This document shows, in pieces, positions 24,910 to 34,304 of a stretch of 64,000 nt of DNA. The DNA is taken from the NCBI GenBank assembly GCA_944390015.1, contig CALXOL010000014.1, positions 1 through 64,000 on the forward strand, written 5' to 3'. The DNA comes from an uncultured Spirochaetaceae bacterium (GTDB lineage Bacteria; Spirochaetota; Spirochaetia; Sphaerochaetales; Sphaerochaetaceae). Position 1 is the stretch's first letter, and the number at the start of each line of letters is the position of its first letter. The notes under the pieces were generated by a model. It did not search any database, was not told the DNA's origin, and saw only the letters and a program-made list of their open reading frames with translations. The position numbers and the translations under genes were made by a program.

Positions 24910-25591
24910 CTAGGCCTCTTTCATTCTTTGAAAGAAAGTATTGAGATTTGAGTGCCTTTTCAGGGAATTAAGTTCTTTCTCAATGAAATTCCAAGACTCT
25001 AAATAGTTCTTGGAGACTGAAATCTCTTCTGATTCGATGAAATGCAAAAACTCACTGTTCCTATTTTCGTAGCGAAGAGAGAAATCATCATCTTCTCGGC
25101 ATCTGTACAATTCTGCTTTCCTGCCAGCACATGCTCAAGATTTGATGACATGTAATACACATGATACGGAACATCCCTTATTTTTTGCAACTGATTAATC
25201 GATATAGATTGGCTCTTTTTATATTATTTCTTCTTATTAAGGATTCTCTGTCACGTGCGTAGATTCCATCATCTTTGTACATCACCTTTTCTAAAGACTC
25301 ATCAGAAAATATGAAGGAATCCGGGATGAATGCACCATCAGTATCCACGATATGCACGATTTCTGCCATGTCACTTTTTCTTAATCTATAGTTACGCATC
25401 ACATCGGAGACGAGATCCCCTACCCGTATAAGGATATTATTGGGATTGGATCCTCTATGAGAAGTAATGTCCCCATGTACGACCTTAAACCGGATACGCA
25501 TAAAAGTGAGAAATTCAGTCAAACAGTTTTCCAAAGCGACCTGTTCTGACACACCTTCCACTATCACTATTAATACTTTCTTGCGTGTCAC
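24910..25591 (-). pseudogene. Toprim-like nuclease partner of ATPase, two frameshifts
   Basis: The first frame (25591-25178) gives KKVLIVIVEGVSEQVALENC and VHIVDTDGAFIPDS, a conserved Glu followed by a DxD, as in Toprim nucleases. It ends after NLYRLISCKK at an A6 run. The next frame continues QKIRDVPYHVYYMSSNLEHV to about 25095. The third frame completes it with REDDDFSLRYENRNSEFLHF and ends TFFQRMKEA. Rejoined, it is about 225 residues. The start overlaps the ATPase stop (ATGA). ATPase plus Toprim pairs are the layout of PARIS-like and other OLD-related anti-phage systems. Two separate shifts argue for a real pseudogene. Confidence 0.75.
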
Positions 25592-26991
25592 AAGATTTCT
25601 CCTGCTTTTCTGAATGCCATTGCTATCTTTGCATTATCGGTATAATCATATAGCTCTTCATCCTGAGTACCGACAGAGATATCCCTATAGTAAAAATCCC
25701 TTAGATTATTATTCGCCATCACATGTTTCATTCTGACATAGCGATTTAGCGGGTTTGTTGTCGTAAAAACGATGAACCTTTTATCTATCGTTTCAAGCGG
25801 ACGAAGATTGTGGGATGTGAAAATCAACTGCCCCCTCCCTTGCTCCGATATGATTTTTAAGATTTCTCCCAGAAGATACTCAAATACTCCAGAATCAAGT
25901 TCATCTATTGCTACCGTAATTGATTGCGTGTTGTAAGCTATGATCAGAAGATCAAGTATTGATATGATTTTCTTTATTCCATCTGATTCGTATTTCAACG
26001 GTATTATTTTTGAATTCCTTTTGGACATAAGTTCAATTCGGGTAGCCAGATGTCCATCCTTGAGAGTCTCATCCCCGTAATCTCTTACTTCAATCGTCAT
26101 GCCAGGTATTATCTTTTCAAGGACAATATTCATCCCCTCTATTACCTTGCTTATTATGTTCAAACGCTCTTTTAAAACAGGTGTAGGATGATCCATATCA
26201 AGAAGGATACTTGCAGCAATTCCCTGCTCAGGAAAGTCATATTTAAACATCATGGGAAGATAATTGAGATTTACGTAACCTGAAGAGACTGAATTGAGAA
26301 TGAACAGTTCCATTCTTCCATAAAAAACAATCCGTTCAATCAGACGGATGTATTTCTTCACATCTTCTTTCTTTTCTTCCACGTTATTCTCCAGCTTCTT
26401 TATAAAATCAGCAGAGAAAATAAAGGATCTCCCTTCCTGCGACGCAAGTTTCTTCAGTACAAGATAATCAGTAAACGTATTATCAGAGTCACCACAGATA
26501 TCTCTGAATTTTGATTCAGGAGCAAACACTTTGTTACTATCCGTGTTAATAACATCCATCATGCGTTTTTTCTCTCCTGGCAGTGCAATCTTCAATCGCT
26601 CGTTGTACACGGATACTCTTTTTTCTTCTTCCCAGTTATTTTTTGAAGCATCAAATACCTTATTGTTATAAAGCTGCATGAAGTCAAACTCATAGGACAT
26701 ATCATATTGCCCGTCGTCAAATTCCACAGAAAAGAAAAACTTAAGATGTGAAGTAGAACAATCAATCGTAGTATAGTCGGCAAAATATGAAGGAACCTTC
26801 GCTCCTATAATCAAATACCTTAATAAGCTGATTGCATCGATAAGAGCTGATTTCCCAGAGCCATTCTGTCCATAAACACCTAGAATGGATGCATTATACG
26901 GTCCTTTTGAATTAAGTGATATTACACCTTTTTCGACATTTTTAAAGTTTGTCAGTTCAATACCTGTTAATCTAACCACAGAGGAATCCAT
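25588..26991 (-). CDS. AAA/ABC-type ATPase of an OLD/PARIS-like module
   Basis: A 467-residue ATPase of the AAA_15/AAA_21 class. The N-terminus VRLTGIELTNFKNVEKG and Walker A YGQNGSGKSALIDAIS (about residues 39-54) are clear, with Walker B SITVAIDELDSGVFEYLL (about 350) and the H-loop QLIFTSHNLRPLE. These are features of SMC-like ATPases that act with a nuclease partner. The next gene, translationally coupled, is a Toprim-like nuclease broken by two frameshifts. It is not closely similar to the RloA-type ATPase at 631-1956. Defence function is inferred. Confidence 0.78.
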   Translation of the reverse strand: MDSSVVRLTGIELTNFKNVEKGVISLNSKGPYNASILGVYGQNGSGKSALIDAISLLRYLIIGAKVPSYFADYTTIDCSTSHLKFFFSVEFDDGQYDMSYEFDFMQLYNNKVFDASKNNWEEEKRVSVYNERLKIALPGEKKRMMDVINTDSNKVFAPESKFRDICGDSDNTFTDYLVLKKLASQEGRSFIFSADFIKKLENNVEEKKEDVKKYIRLIERIVFYGRMELFILNSVSSGYVNLNYLPMMFKYDFPEQGIAASILLDMDHPTPVLKERLNIISKVIEGMNIVLEKIIPGMTIEVRDYGDETLKDGHLATRIELMSKRNSKIIPLKYESDGIKKIISILDLLIIAYNTQSITVAIDELDSGVFEYLLGEILKIISEQGRGQLIFTSHNLRPLETIDKRFIVFTTTNPLNRYVRMKHVMANNNLRDFYYRDISVGTQDEELYDYTDNAKIAMAFRKAGEIL

Positions 26992-27169
26992 CTCATTCTT
27001 TCTCCCAATTTTATCTTTAAGATAATTTCATTTTCAGTTTTTTCAATAAAAATATGAAAAATACATACAAAATGTATAGAATTTGGGATTAATAGCTCAA
27101 AAAAAATAGTAATTATTACATACTACGCTATTCAAAGAAAAAAAAGGTTAAAATTATTTAGGGAAAAAG

Positions 27170-27197
27170 AAAACGGGATGAGGTTTGTCATCCCGCT
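27170..27197 (-). terminator. Rho-independent terminator of the thr operon
   Basis: CGGGATGA (27174-27181) pairs with TCATCCCG (27188-27195), with a six-base loop and a T-rich tail on the minus strand. It lies directly after thrC. Confidence 0.8.
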
Positions 27198-27206
27198 TCA
27201 TGTTTC

Positions 27207-28469
27207 TTAAAAGAGGTCCTTATAATCCGCTTCTATCTGGGTATAAGAACAATCCCTGGTTATCATATCATAAAGAGTCTCAGGTACGGCTATTCTCTTC
27301 CCGATTATTGGCTCTACTATGCTGTCGAACTTCGCAGGATGCGCAGTCGATACTACAAGTGTCGGCACTCCCTGATAGAAGTTTCTCCTTACATACTCCG
27401 CACATGCGGTATGAGGACAGATTATGTATCCGCTCTCCTCATAGACCTCTTTAATCGTACTCCTGATCTTGAAGTCATCTACGCTGTGGCTTGTAACATT
27501 TGCCTTGAACTCATCATAGCTCTTGAAGAGACTGAACAGCCTCTCCATATTACTCGGAGCTCCAACATCCATGGCGTTGGCCAGCGTATGACAGCTCTTT
27601 CTCGGTCTGTACTCACCTTTTTCCAGATAATCAGGGATCGTCCTGTTTGCATTCACGGCAAGCTCGATATGCTCAATCGGAGCTCCCATGGCCTTTGCCC
27701 AGAAAGCACCCGTGGAGTTTCCCACATTTCCACTCGGCACGATTATAGTGGCCTTCTTGTGGTATCTTGCCTCATAGATGAACGATGCCCAGACATAGTA
27801 GACGACCTGAGGAAGAAGACGACCAAGGCTTATGCTGTTCGCACTGGTAAGACCGCTTAAATCCGGATCCATGAAAGCATCCTTCACCATCTTCTGACAG
27901 TCATCGAAAGTACCGTTGACCTCGAAGGATTCAACATTGCCGTCAAAGCATGTCAGCTGCCTCATCTGGCGCTCAGATACCCCACCCTTTGGAAAGAGTA
28001 CCTTTACCTTAAGGTGTTCCCTCTCATGGAAGGCCGCTGCCACCGCACCGCCCGTATCACCACTCGTTGCGACAAGTACGGTCAGATCCTCCTTTGTCTT
28101 TCTAAGTCTGTTTTCCATGAAGAAAGCGAGAAAACGCGCACCAAAGTCCTTGAATGCTGATGTCGGACCGTAATAAAGCTCAAGAGTGTCCGAGCCTTCC
28201 TTACCCTGATGGATGCTCACAGGGAACGAGAACGCCTTCTGGCAGATATCATAAAGGTCGTCATAGGATTCGTCCCCTTCAAAATAAGGCTTGAGCACCT
28301 CGTATGCGGCATACGCATACCCATTCTCCATGGTAAAGCTCTCACTCAAAGATGGAATGCTCTCAGGAACGAAAAGCCCTCCGTCTGGAGCAAGCCCCTT
28401 CATTATCGCCTCAGTTGCCTTGAATTTCTTTCCATTCTCATCACGTGTTGATACGAAATACATTGCCAA
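27207..28469 (-). CDS. thrC: Threonine synthase
   Basis: A 420-residue PLP enzyme that converts O-phosphohomoserine to threonine. The PLP-lysine motif GPTSAFKDFGARFLAFFM (near residue 105) and the phosphate-binding loop SGNVGNSTGAFWAKAMG are present, as are VATSGDTGGAVAAAFHE and the N-terminal helical domain of the long (E. coli-type) form. It follows the ThrA-like gene by nine bases; no thrB lies next to them, so homoserine kinase must be elsewhere. Confidence 0.96.
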   Translation of the reverse strand: MAMYFVSTRDENGKKFKATEAIMKGLAPDGGLFVPESIPSLSESFTMENGYAYAAYEVLKPYFEGDESYDDLYDICQKAFSFPVSIHQGKEGSDTLELYYGPTSAFKDFGARFLAFFMENRLRKTKEDLTVLVATSGDTGGAVAAAFHEREHLKVKVLFPKGGVSERQMRQLTCFDGNVESFEVNGTFDDCQKMVKDAFMDPDLSGLTSANSISLGRLLPQVVYYVWASFIYEARYHKKATIIVPSGNVGNSTGAFWAKAMGAPIEHIELAVNANRTIPDYLEKGEYRPRKSCHTLANAMDVGAPSNMERLFSLFKSYDEFKANVTSHSVDDFKIRSTIKEVYEESGYIICPHTACAEYVRRNFYQGVPTLVVSTAHPAKFDSIVEPIIGKRIAVPETLYDMITRDCSYTQIEADYKDLF

Positions 28470-28478
28470 AATCTCCTT

Positions 28479-30896
28479 TTATATCCTGCTTCCCAGATAT
28501 GCACCAAGACGTAGCATATCCGCAAATACTCCGGCAGCCGTAACCTCCGGTCCCGCTCCCGGTCCTTTGATTACAAGTGGCTGCTCATAATAGCGCCTTG
28601 TAGTGAATGCGATCACGTTATCCGTTCCATTTGCCTGACTGAACGGGTGGTCATCATCATACAGCTCAAGCCCTACGGAGCATACTCCGTCGCTGTCAAC
28701 CTTTCCGACATAGCGGAGATTCTTATTCTCCCCCTTCGCTTTCAGATAAAGGGAGTGCATCTCTTCATCCATCTCGCTTAGGCGGGATAGAAACTCCTCT
28801 TTCGAGGCATCCTTGAGGTAATCAGGGACAAGGGAACGGATCTTAATATCATCCACCTCAGTTCTATAACCCAATTCACGGGCCAGAATTACAGTTTTTC
28901 TCGCAACATCCATTCCAGAAAGGTCATCACGTGGATCAGGCTCGGTAAAACCCATCTCCTTGGCTTTGAGCACAAGGGCGCTAAACGGCATGCTCCCATC
29001 ATATGAGCTGAAGAGCCAAGCGAGAGTTCCTGATACCATTCCCTCTACTTTGATGATCTTATCACCCGTCTCCCTTAAATCCTTAAGTGTCGTTATGATT
29101 GGAAGGCCTGCGCCGACAGTGGTCTCATAATAGTAGCGGCTCCCTGTCTTCCTAGAAGTATCTATAAGGCCTTTGTAATAATCATAGGAGGAGCTGTTCG
29201 CCTTCTTATTTGGCGTTATTATATGGAAACCGGCTTCAAGAAGACTCTTATATGTTAATGCCCTCTCCTGGCTTGAAGTGCAGTCGATAATCACCTTATG
29301 GGGATAATATGTAGCCGCAATATGCTCCATGAAGATCTGCTCGTTATATGCGACTGCATACTTACTGAAAGAATCCCTCCATGAAGAGAGGTCTATACCC
29401 TCATCTGAGAGCAGCATCTTCTTACTGCTTGCTATTCCCCTTATCCTGATATCCAGATCAAACTCCGCCCTGAGCCGCTCCGATTCGCGCGCTATCTGGT
29501 CTAGCAGGGTCCCCCCGATATTCCCTGGCCCGAAAAGTCCGACAGAGAGGGTCTGCGCGGACATGAAGAAGACCGAATGGAGGCTTCTTAAAGCTTTTGC
29601 GGAGTCTGCCATCTTTATAACGGCGGAGATGTTCCTCTCGCTGGAGCCCTGTGCGATAGCCCTGATGTTTATGTTGCTCTTCGCAAGGGATGAGAAGAAC
29701 TTACCGGCAACACCGATGGCACCGGGCATCTCCTCACCTACTGCGGCAAGAATCGCACAGTCATTCTCAACCTCTATGCTGTTTATAGCCTTCTTACCGA
29801 GCTCCTCACTGAACTCCTTTCTTATCGTCTTAAGCGCTCCCTGGCTGTCGGATTTTGGAACGGCGAAACAGATTGAGTACTCACTGGATGCCTGGCTGAT
29901 GAAGATGACGCTGATCTTTTCATTTCTCAGTGCGGTAAATAGCCTTGATGATACTCCAGGAACTCCCGACATGCCGCTTCCCTCGACGTTTATCAGAGAG
30001 ACGTTGCGAACTACGGAAAATGCCTTTACCGCCCTGTCCTTGTCCTTAGTCACCTCACTAGATACTAGTGTGCCTTCATCATCCGCATCCCCCCAGTAGC
30101 GGAGGCTGATGGGAAGACCTTTCGCCTGAGCAGGGATGAACGAGTGTGGATGGACGATCGGAGCACCGAAGAAAGAAAGCTCTGTCGCCTCAGCGTAACT
30201 TAGGTTCTTTATTACCTTCGCACTCGGAACATCCTTGATGCTTGCAGTCCTTAAAAGAGACCTATGATTCCAGAACGTCAGAGGGGAATCAAGGTTTGAT
30301 GCTATTATTGAGGAGGTGTACTCACTCTCCCCTTCCCTGCGTATGCGCCCAAGGGCATCACGACGCTCGGTATCGGGAATGAGGAGCTTTCCGTAAATAA
30401 AGGAAGCACCCTCTGGGAAAGAGGATTTCCTTACCGCCTCATCTACCGAGAACATGCTCGCCTCAAGCCCGTTTATCTCAAAAAGGGCTGAGAGAATAGA
30501 AGCGACGAAGAAGCTTGTCATGCTCTCAAGATATATCCTGCTCTGCTCACTGCTTTTTTCTAAAAGCCATACGGCCTTGAGGATATCCTCGACTTTTGCA
30601 AAAGATGCGTTTATAGCCTCGGTTACGAAGCTCGTTACATCACGCTCAAGGCTGTTCTCACTAAGCTCAAGCCAGCTGTTGCGGCTGCGTTCGATGACTG
30701 CCCAGAGACGCTCATCCTTGCTCTCCGCCTTATCAAGGAGGCCAAGCAGGCTCAGCTCATTATCATTGACAGGGGAGATTACGAATATCTGATGCTTCTC
30801 TCCACCTTTCTTATACAGATCTAAAAGCTTTAATATGCCGTTTCTAGTGGAGACCATCACTCCCTCAACGGCATGGACCCTATAATCATCTTTCAT
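28479..30896 (-). CDS. thrA: ThrA-like protein: intact homoserine dehydrogenase, degenerate aspartokinase half
   Basis: 805 residues from the ATG at 30896 (GAGGGGG upstream). The layout is that of ThrA: aspartokinase-like domain (1-270), two ACT domains (about 290-440), homoserine dehydrogenase (450-805). The dehydrogenase keeps GPGNIGG, the NKKAN lysine, GAGLPIITTLKDL and FTEPDPRDDLSGMDVARK. In the kinase half the fold can be followed (LSYAEATELSFFGAPIVHPH is well kept), but active-site motifs are lost: KFGGTS is replaced by HAVEGVMVS, GRxGSD by REGESE and TDVDG by NHRSL. I expect no aspartokinase activity; another enzyme must make aspartyl phosphate. The ACT domains may still let threonine regulate the dehydrogenase. 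Confidence 0.85.
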   Translation of the reverse strand: MKDDYRVHAVEGVMVSTRNGILKLLDLYKKGGEKHQIFVISPVNDNELSLLGLLDKAESKDERLWAVIERSRNSWLELSENSLERDVTSFVTEAINASFAKVEDILKAVWLLEKSSEQSRIYLESMTSFFVASILSALFEINGLEASMFSVDEAVRKSSFPEGASFIYGKLLIPDTERRDALGRIRREGESEYTSSIIASNLDSPLTFWNHRSLLRTASIKDVPSAKVIKNLSYAEATELSFFGAPIVHPHSFIPAQAKGLPISLRYWGDADDEGTLVSSEVTKDKDRAVKAFSVVRNVSLINVEGSGMSGVPGVSSRLFTALRNEKISVIFISQASSEYSICFAVPKSDSQGALKTIRKEFSEELGKKAINSIEVENDCAILAAVGEEMPGAIGVAGKFFSSLAKSNINIRAIAQGSSERNISAVIKMADSAKALRSLHSVFFMSAQTLSVGLFGPGNIGGTLLDQIARESERLRAEFDLDIRIRGIASSKKMLLSDEGIDLSSWRDSFSKYAVAYNEQIFMEHIAATYYPHKVIIDCTSSQERALTYKSLLEAGFHIITPNKKANSSSYDYYKGLIDTSRKTGSRYYYETTVGAGLPIITTLKDLRETGDKIIKVEGMVSGTLAWLFSSYDGSMPFSALVLKAKEMGFTEPDPRDDLSGMDVARKTVILARELGYRTEVDDIKIRSLVPDYLKDASKEEFLSRLSEMDEEMHSLYLKAKGENKNLRYVGKVDSDGVCSVGLELYDDDHPFSQANGTDNVIAFTTRRYYEQPLVIKGPGAGPEVTAAGVFADMLRLGAYLGSRI

Positions 30897-30952
30897 ACAT
30901 AGCCCCCTCAACTGAAATAATTATGCAAAAATAAGAGGAATCGCTCAAGAGA

Positions 30953-30987
30953 GAAAAAAAAGAACAGGGCCTCTCAGCTCTGTTCTT
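30953..30987 (-). terminator. Rho-independent terminator of rpmB
   Basis: AGAACAG (30961-30967) pairs with CTGTTCT (30980-30986), and an eight-base A run (T on the minus strand) at 30953-30960 follows the stem in the direction of rpmB. Confidence 0.8.
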
Positions 30988-31010
30988 CCATCAAGCTTAA
31001 AAATAAAAGC

Positions 31011-31241
31011 TTACACAACCTTCTGGACTCTTCCGCTCCTTAGGCAGCGTGTGCATACATTGATTGTTCTTGGTGTTCCGTCGATTAAAGCCTTAACAGA
31101 AACGATATTTGGTCTGAAAACACGCTTCTTAGTGACTCCAATATGCTGTCCAACACCACCCTTCTTCTTAGCCTGACCTTTGCGAGGAACAATGGATCCT
31201 GAAATTGTTCCCTTTCCACAAATATCACATCTTCTAGCCAT
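31011..31241 (-). CDS. rpmB: 50S ribosomal protein L28
   Basis: A 76-residue ribosomal protein with the L28 signature: MARRCDICGKGTISGSIV at the start, KRVFRPNIVSVKALIDGTPR in the middle, and CTRCLRSGRVQKVV at the end. The two CxxC pairs make it the zinc-binding form. It stands alone with its own promoter and terminator. Confidence 0.97.
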   Translation of the reverse strand: MARRCDICGKGTISGSIVPRKGQAKKKGGVGQHIGVTKKRVFRPNIVSVKALIDGTPRTINVCTRCLRSGRVQKVV

Positions 31242-31306
31242 GTTTATATTCCACCTTACTTAAGTAAATGCTTTTTTCTTCCCCATAATATGGAGGCAAC
31301 AAATTG

Positions 31307-31336
31307 ACTATAGCAAAAAGAATAACAATTTGTAAA
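31307..31336 (-). promoter_or_regulatory. Promoter of rpmB
   Basis: On the minus strand TTTACA (31331-31336), 18 bases and TATAGT (31307-31312), about 65 bases before the rpmB start. It is one of the clearest sigma70-type promoters in the window. Confidence 0.65.
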
Positions 31337-31372
31337 TACCAAAGAGGAAATTAGTAGAGAGAAAAAGATGAG

Positions 31373-33496
31373 CTACTCTATCACCTCAAGTTCCGTTATA
31401 TTGAGCTGCAGACGGCTGATACCCTTGTAGGTGTTCAACTCAGGGGTGAATATGAATTCCACGATACCATCCTTCTTAACCTCTCCACGGCTCTTATCGT
31501 AAGCCCAGAACACTGCAGGCCATATCTCATTGTTATAACGTATGTTACACCTGAGGTATGTTCCTCCGTTGCGGTTTGCAATCACATCATCGACCTTGGC
31601 TCTTCTGATATGGAACTTCAGCACCTCGTTCTCCTGCCCATACGGCTCAAATAGATCCCTTATCCTCCAGAGCTCGGAGCTCATATAACTCTCTGGAAGC
31701 TCCGCATCGACCTGCTCAGGCTCCTCTGAGGTGGATAAATCCTCATCAAGGGAGAAGACAGCATCGTCAAGCCTGCTCTTAAAAAGATCTAGGTTTTCCT
31801 TAGCCATGGAGAAGCCTGAGGCACAGCTATGACCTCCGAAATCCTGAAAAAGGGATGCAAAGTTCTCAAGAAACGCACGGGCATTGAAGTTCTTTTTCGT
31901 CCTCATGCTCGCACTGACCCTTCCATCGTCCATGGAGAGCGCAAGAACCAGGGTAGGCACCCCATACTGATTGAGTAACTTACTGGCAACGGCACCGGTA
32001 AGGCCCCGCGGAACATCACCTTGAATCAGGATGAAACGGTTCATATAGAATTTCAGGGAAGCTTCAGCCTCCTCCTTGACGCTCTCAAGAACACTCTCGG
32101 TATTGCTCTTTCTCTCCTTGTTCATCCTGATAAGCTCATCGGAAAGACGCTCTATCTCATCAACCTTCTCTGAAAGGAACAGTGATAGCGCGATGCCCGG
32201 CCGACCAAGACGGCCTGACGAATTTATAAGAGGGGCCAGATAGAATGATATGTCCCTGCTTGAAATCTTCTTTCCAAGCATGTCAAACGATGAGAGTATC
32301 CTCCTCAGATAAAGCGGCGGATTCTTCTCCAAGAGCCTCAAGCCGAGCCTCACAAAGAGCCTGTTCTCCCCTCTCATCGGCATCAAGTCCGCAACCGTAC
32401 CTATCGCAGATAGGATCAACAGCTCGTCAAAGCCTGAAGAGAGGCTTTTGTTCTTATATATCATCGCAGATCTGAAGAGGGAGATCAGAGCCGAGAGCTC
32501 CATATCCTCACGCTCTGTGTACCTTACAGCCCTTGAGATATTTGAAAGTGAAAAGAGGCTTTTACCCTTTACGGAGGCTATAACAGCCTCTATATCACGC
32601 CTTACATCATTTAGAGCTATGTCAATGCTGTCGCTGAAAGCCTTATTCAGCAGCACAAGCTCCTGATCCTTGTCCATTACAATAATAGGCAACCCCTGAT
32701 CGAGAAAGCGTACCATACGGCTCTCATAGGATGGGACCATATTGATGCTGAGCTCCTCACTGATCTCATCCTCGGGGATGAAATTCACCATCTTCACAGC
32801 ACTCATCTTAACCGTATCCTTTCCAGGGCTAGCGTGGAAGAATATGCATTCGCTCTGATAAAGAGGAGTACGGGAGAAAAGTAATGCGTATATGAGTTTG
32901 AATGCGACCATGCACCCTGCAAGACCGTCAAACGGATAGCCAGAACCTGGAATCTTCGGATCTATTATTGCAAGCGCAGGTGGAAAGACATCCCCTGCGA
33001 TGTGATGATCGAGTATGATCGTGTCAATCCCCTCATCCCTTAGTACTTTTATCTCCTCAACCGCGCTTATGCCGTTATCCACTGTAAGAAGCAGGCTTGC
33101 TCCTGAATCGATTATCTCACTTACCGTATCGGATGTAAGCCCGTACGGCTCATCGTTCTCTGGAAGTCTTACAATAAGATTATCAGCACCTAAGGCAGTA
33201 AGTCCCTTATAAAGGATAGTTGCGCCAGTTATCCCGTCAACATCCCTATCTCCGAAGATATAAATCTTCTCTTTTTCCTCTATGGCATCGTTTATACGCT
33301 CCACCGCACTATCCATATCATCAAAAAGAAAAGGTGAATGCTGATAGACCAGATCGGTCTCGAAAAGAAATTTCAGGCTCTCCTTGTCACTCATGCCGCG
33401 CCTGCTTAAAATCGTCGCAGTAAGCATGTTCAGATTATAGTCCTTAGCTATTTTCCTGACTTTTTCCGCATCAATACTGTTTATCCTGTAATCCAT
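31373..33496 (-). CDS. recJ: Single-stranded-DNA-specific exonuclease RecJ
   Basis: A 707-residue DHH-family 5'-3' exonuclease; I use the ATG at 33496 because the longer frame starts inside recO. Catalytic motifs: GDRDVDGITGATILY (motif I), LTVDNGISAVEEI, LDHHIAGD (DHH) and IIDPKIPGSGYPFDGLAGC. The DHHA1 domain contains GGHSCASGFSM. About 120 residues lie as an insertion between the DHH motif region and the helical core, so it is longer than E. coli RecJ (577). RecJ works with RecO/RecFOR in gap and break repair, in line with recO directly upstream. Confidence 0.94.
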   Translation of the reverse strand: MDYRINSIDAEKVRKIAKDYNLNMLTATILSRRGMSDKESLKFLFETDLVYQHSPFLFDDMDSAVERINDAIEEKEKIYIFGDRDVDGITGATILYKGLTALGADNLIVRLPENDEPYGLTSDTVSEIIDSGASLLLTVDNGISAVEEIKVLRDEGIDTIILDHHIAGDVFPPALAIIDPKIPGSGYPFDGLAGCMVAFKLIYALLFSRTPLYQSECIFFHASPGKDTVKMSAVKMVNFIPEDEISEELSINMVPSYESRMVRFLDQGLPIIVMDKDQELVLLNKAFSDSIDIALNDVRRDIEAVIASVKGKSLFSLSNISRAVRYTEREDMELSALISLFRSAMIYKNKSLSSGFDELLILSAIGTVADLMPMRGENRLFVRLGLRLLEKNPPLYLRRILSSFDMLGKKISSRDISFYLAPLINSSGRLGRPGIALSLFLSEKVDEIERLSDELIRMNKERKSNTESVLESVKEEAEASLKFYMNRFILIQGDVPRGLTGAVASKLLNQYGVPTLVLALSMDDGRVSASMRTKKNFNARAFLENFASLFQDFGGHSCASGFSMAKENLDLFKSRLDDAVFSLDEDLSTSEEPEQVDAELPESYMSSELWRIRDLFEPYGQENEVLKFHIRRAKVDDVIANRNGGTYLRCNIRYNNEIWPAVFWAYDKSRGEVKKDGIVEFIFTPELNTYKGISRLQLNITELEVIE

Positions 33497-33507
33497 TTCA
33501 ATCAATC

Positions 33508-34257
33508 CTAGATAAGGCGCCAAATGCCGGATGAGAGGGTTTTTATCTCAAAAAGAGAAGTGGCCTTTAAAAGGCGCAGGAGGAAACGGAATATTCTGTC
33601 CTCCTGGACTTCACTGATCTTGAAAGAGAAAACAGCGGTATTATCGGCCTTAATCGCCTCTCTGATGAATGCCCTTGCATTCGGAGGGAGAAGCAGGTTC
33701 CCCTCCCCTTGGGAGCAGTTCTGGCAGCATGATGCCCCGATTTGACTATTATAGCCCAGAACTTCATCATTTGAATACACCTTCTGACAGATGGGACAGC
33801 GCTCATAATCTCCGAATGCTCCCATATGGGACAAGTACTTTATTATGAATGCGATCACCACCCTCTTATATGAGATATCCAAGCATAGTGCATCGAGGTT
33901 TTTCGCAGCTATTGCATAAAGCTGCTCATCATATGCTTTCGCATTCATGCAAAGCTCAGCTATAAGGGAAGCAGATACCGTCTTATCCATATCGGTGGAT
34001 ATCTCATCCCTGAGGTTTATTATGTCAACATCCTTTAGTGAGATGTTGTTCCTCGTATCCTTATAAAGGGAGAACACGCCCTCTGAGAAGAGCGGGGCTT
34101 TAATGCTTTTCGCACTCTTCTGAGCCCCATACACCCTTGCTTTTATCAGGCCAAGGGACGGAGAGAGGAGAAAAAGCATCCTGTCCCTCTCCCCCTGACG
34201 GCCGGTAGAGAGTACTGTGCATAGCTCTTTTTCATCCCTTTCCATAGTGAAAAACAT
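33508..34257 (-). CDS. recO: DNA repair protein RecO
   Basis: A 249-residue RecO: an N-terminal OB fold (VLSTGRQGERDRMLFLLSPS, then GLIKARVYGAQ), a helical middle, and a zinc finger CPICQKVY plus CCQNCS. RecO loads RecA on SSB-coated single strands. It is followed by recJ after 11 bases, which suggests a small recombination operon. The second ATG at 34245 is also possible; no strong ribosome binding site distinguishes them. Confidence 0.9.
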   Translation of the reverse strand: MFFTMERDEKELCTVLSTGRQGERDRMLFLLSPSLGLIKARVYGAQKSAKSIKAPLFSEGVFSLYKDTRNNISLKDVDIINLRDEISTDMDKTVSASLIAELCMNAKAYDEQLYAIAAKNLDALCLDISYKRVVIAFIIKYLSHMGAFGDYERCPICQKVYSNDEVLGYNSQIGASCCQNCSQGEGNLLLPPNARAFIREAIKADNTAVFSFKISEVQEDRIFRFLLRLLKATSLFEIKTLSSGIWRLI

Positions 34258-34304
34258 TGCATCAAGGGATGAAAAAAGTCAATCTAAGGTTTAAACTTTG
34301 ACAG

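Noticed and set aside
25178-25591. A complete 137-residue Toprim protein
   Set aside because: The homologous-looking sequence continues after the stop in two other frames, so it is one broken gene.
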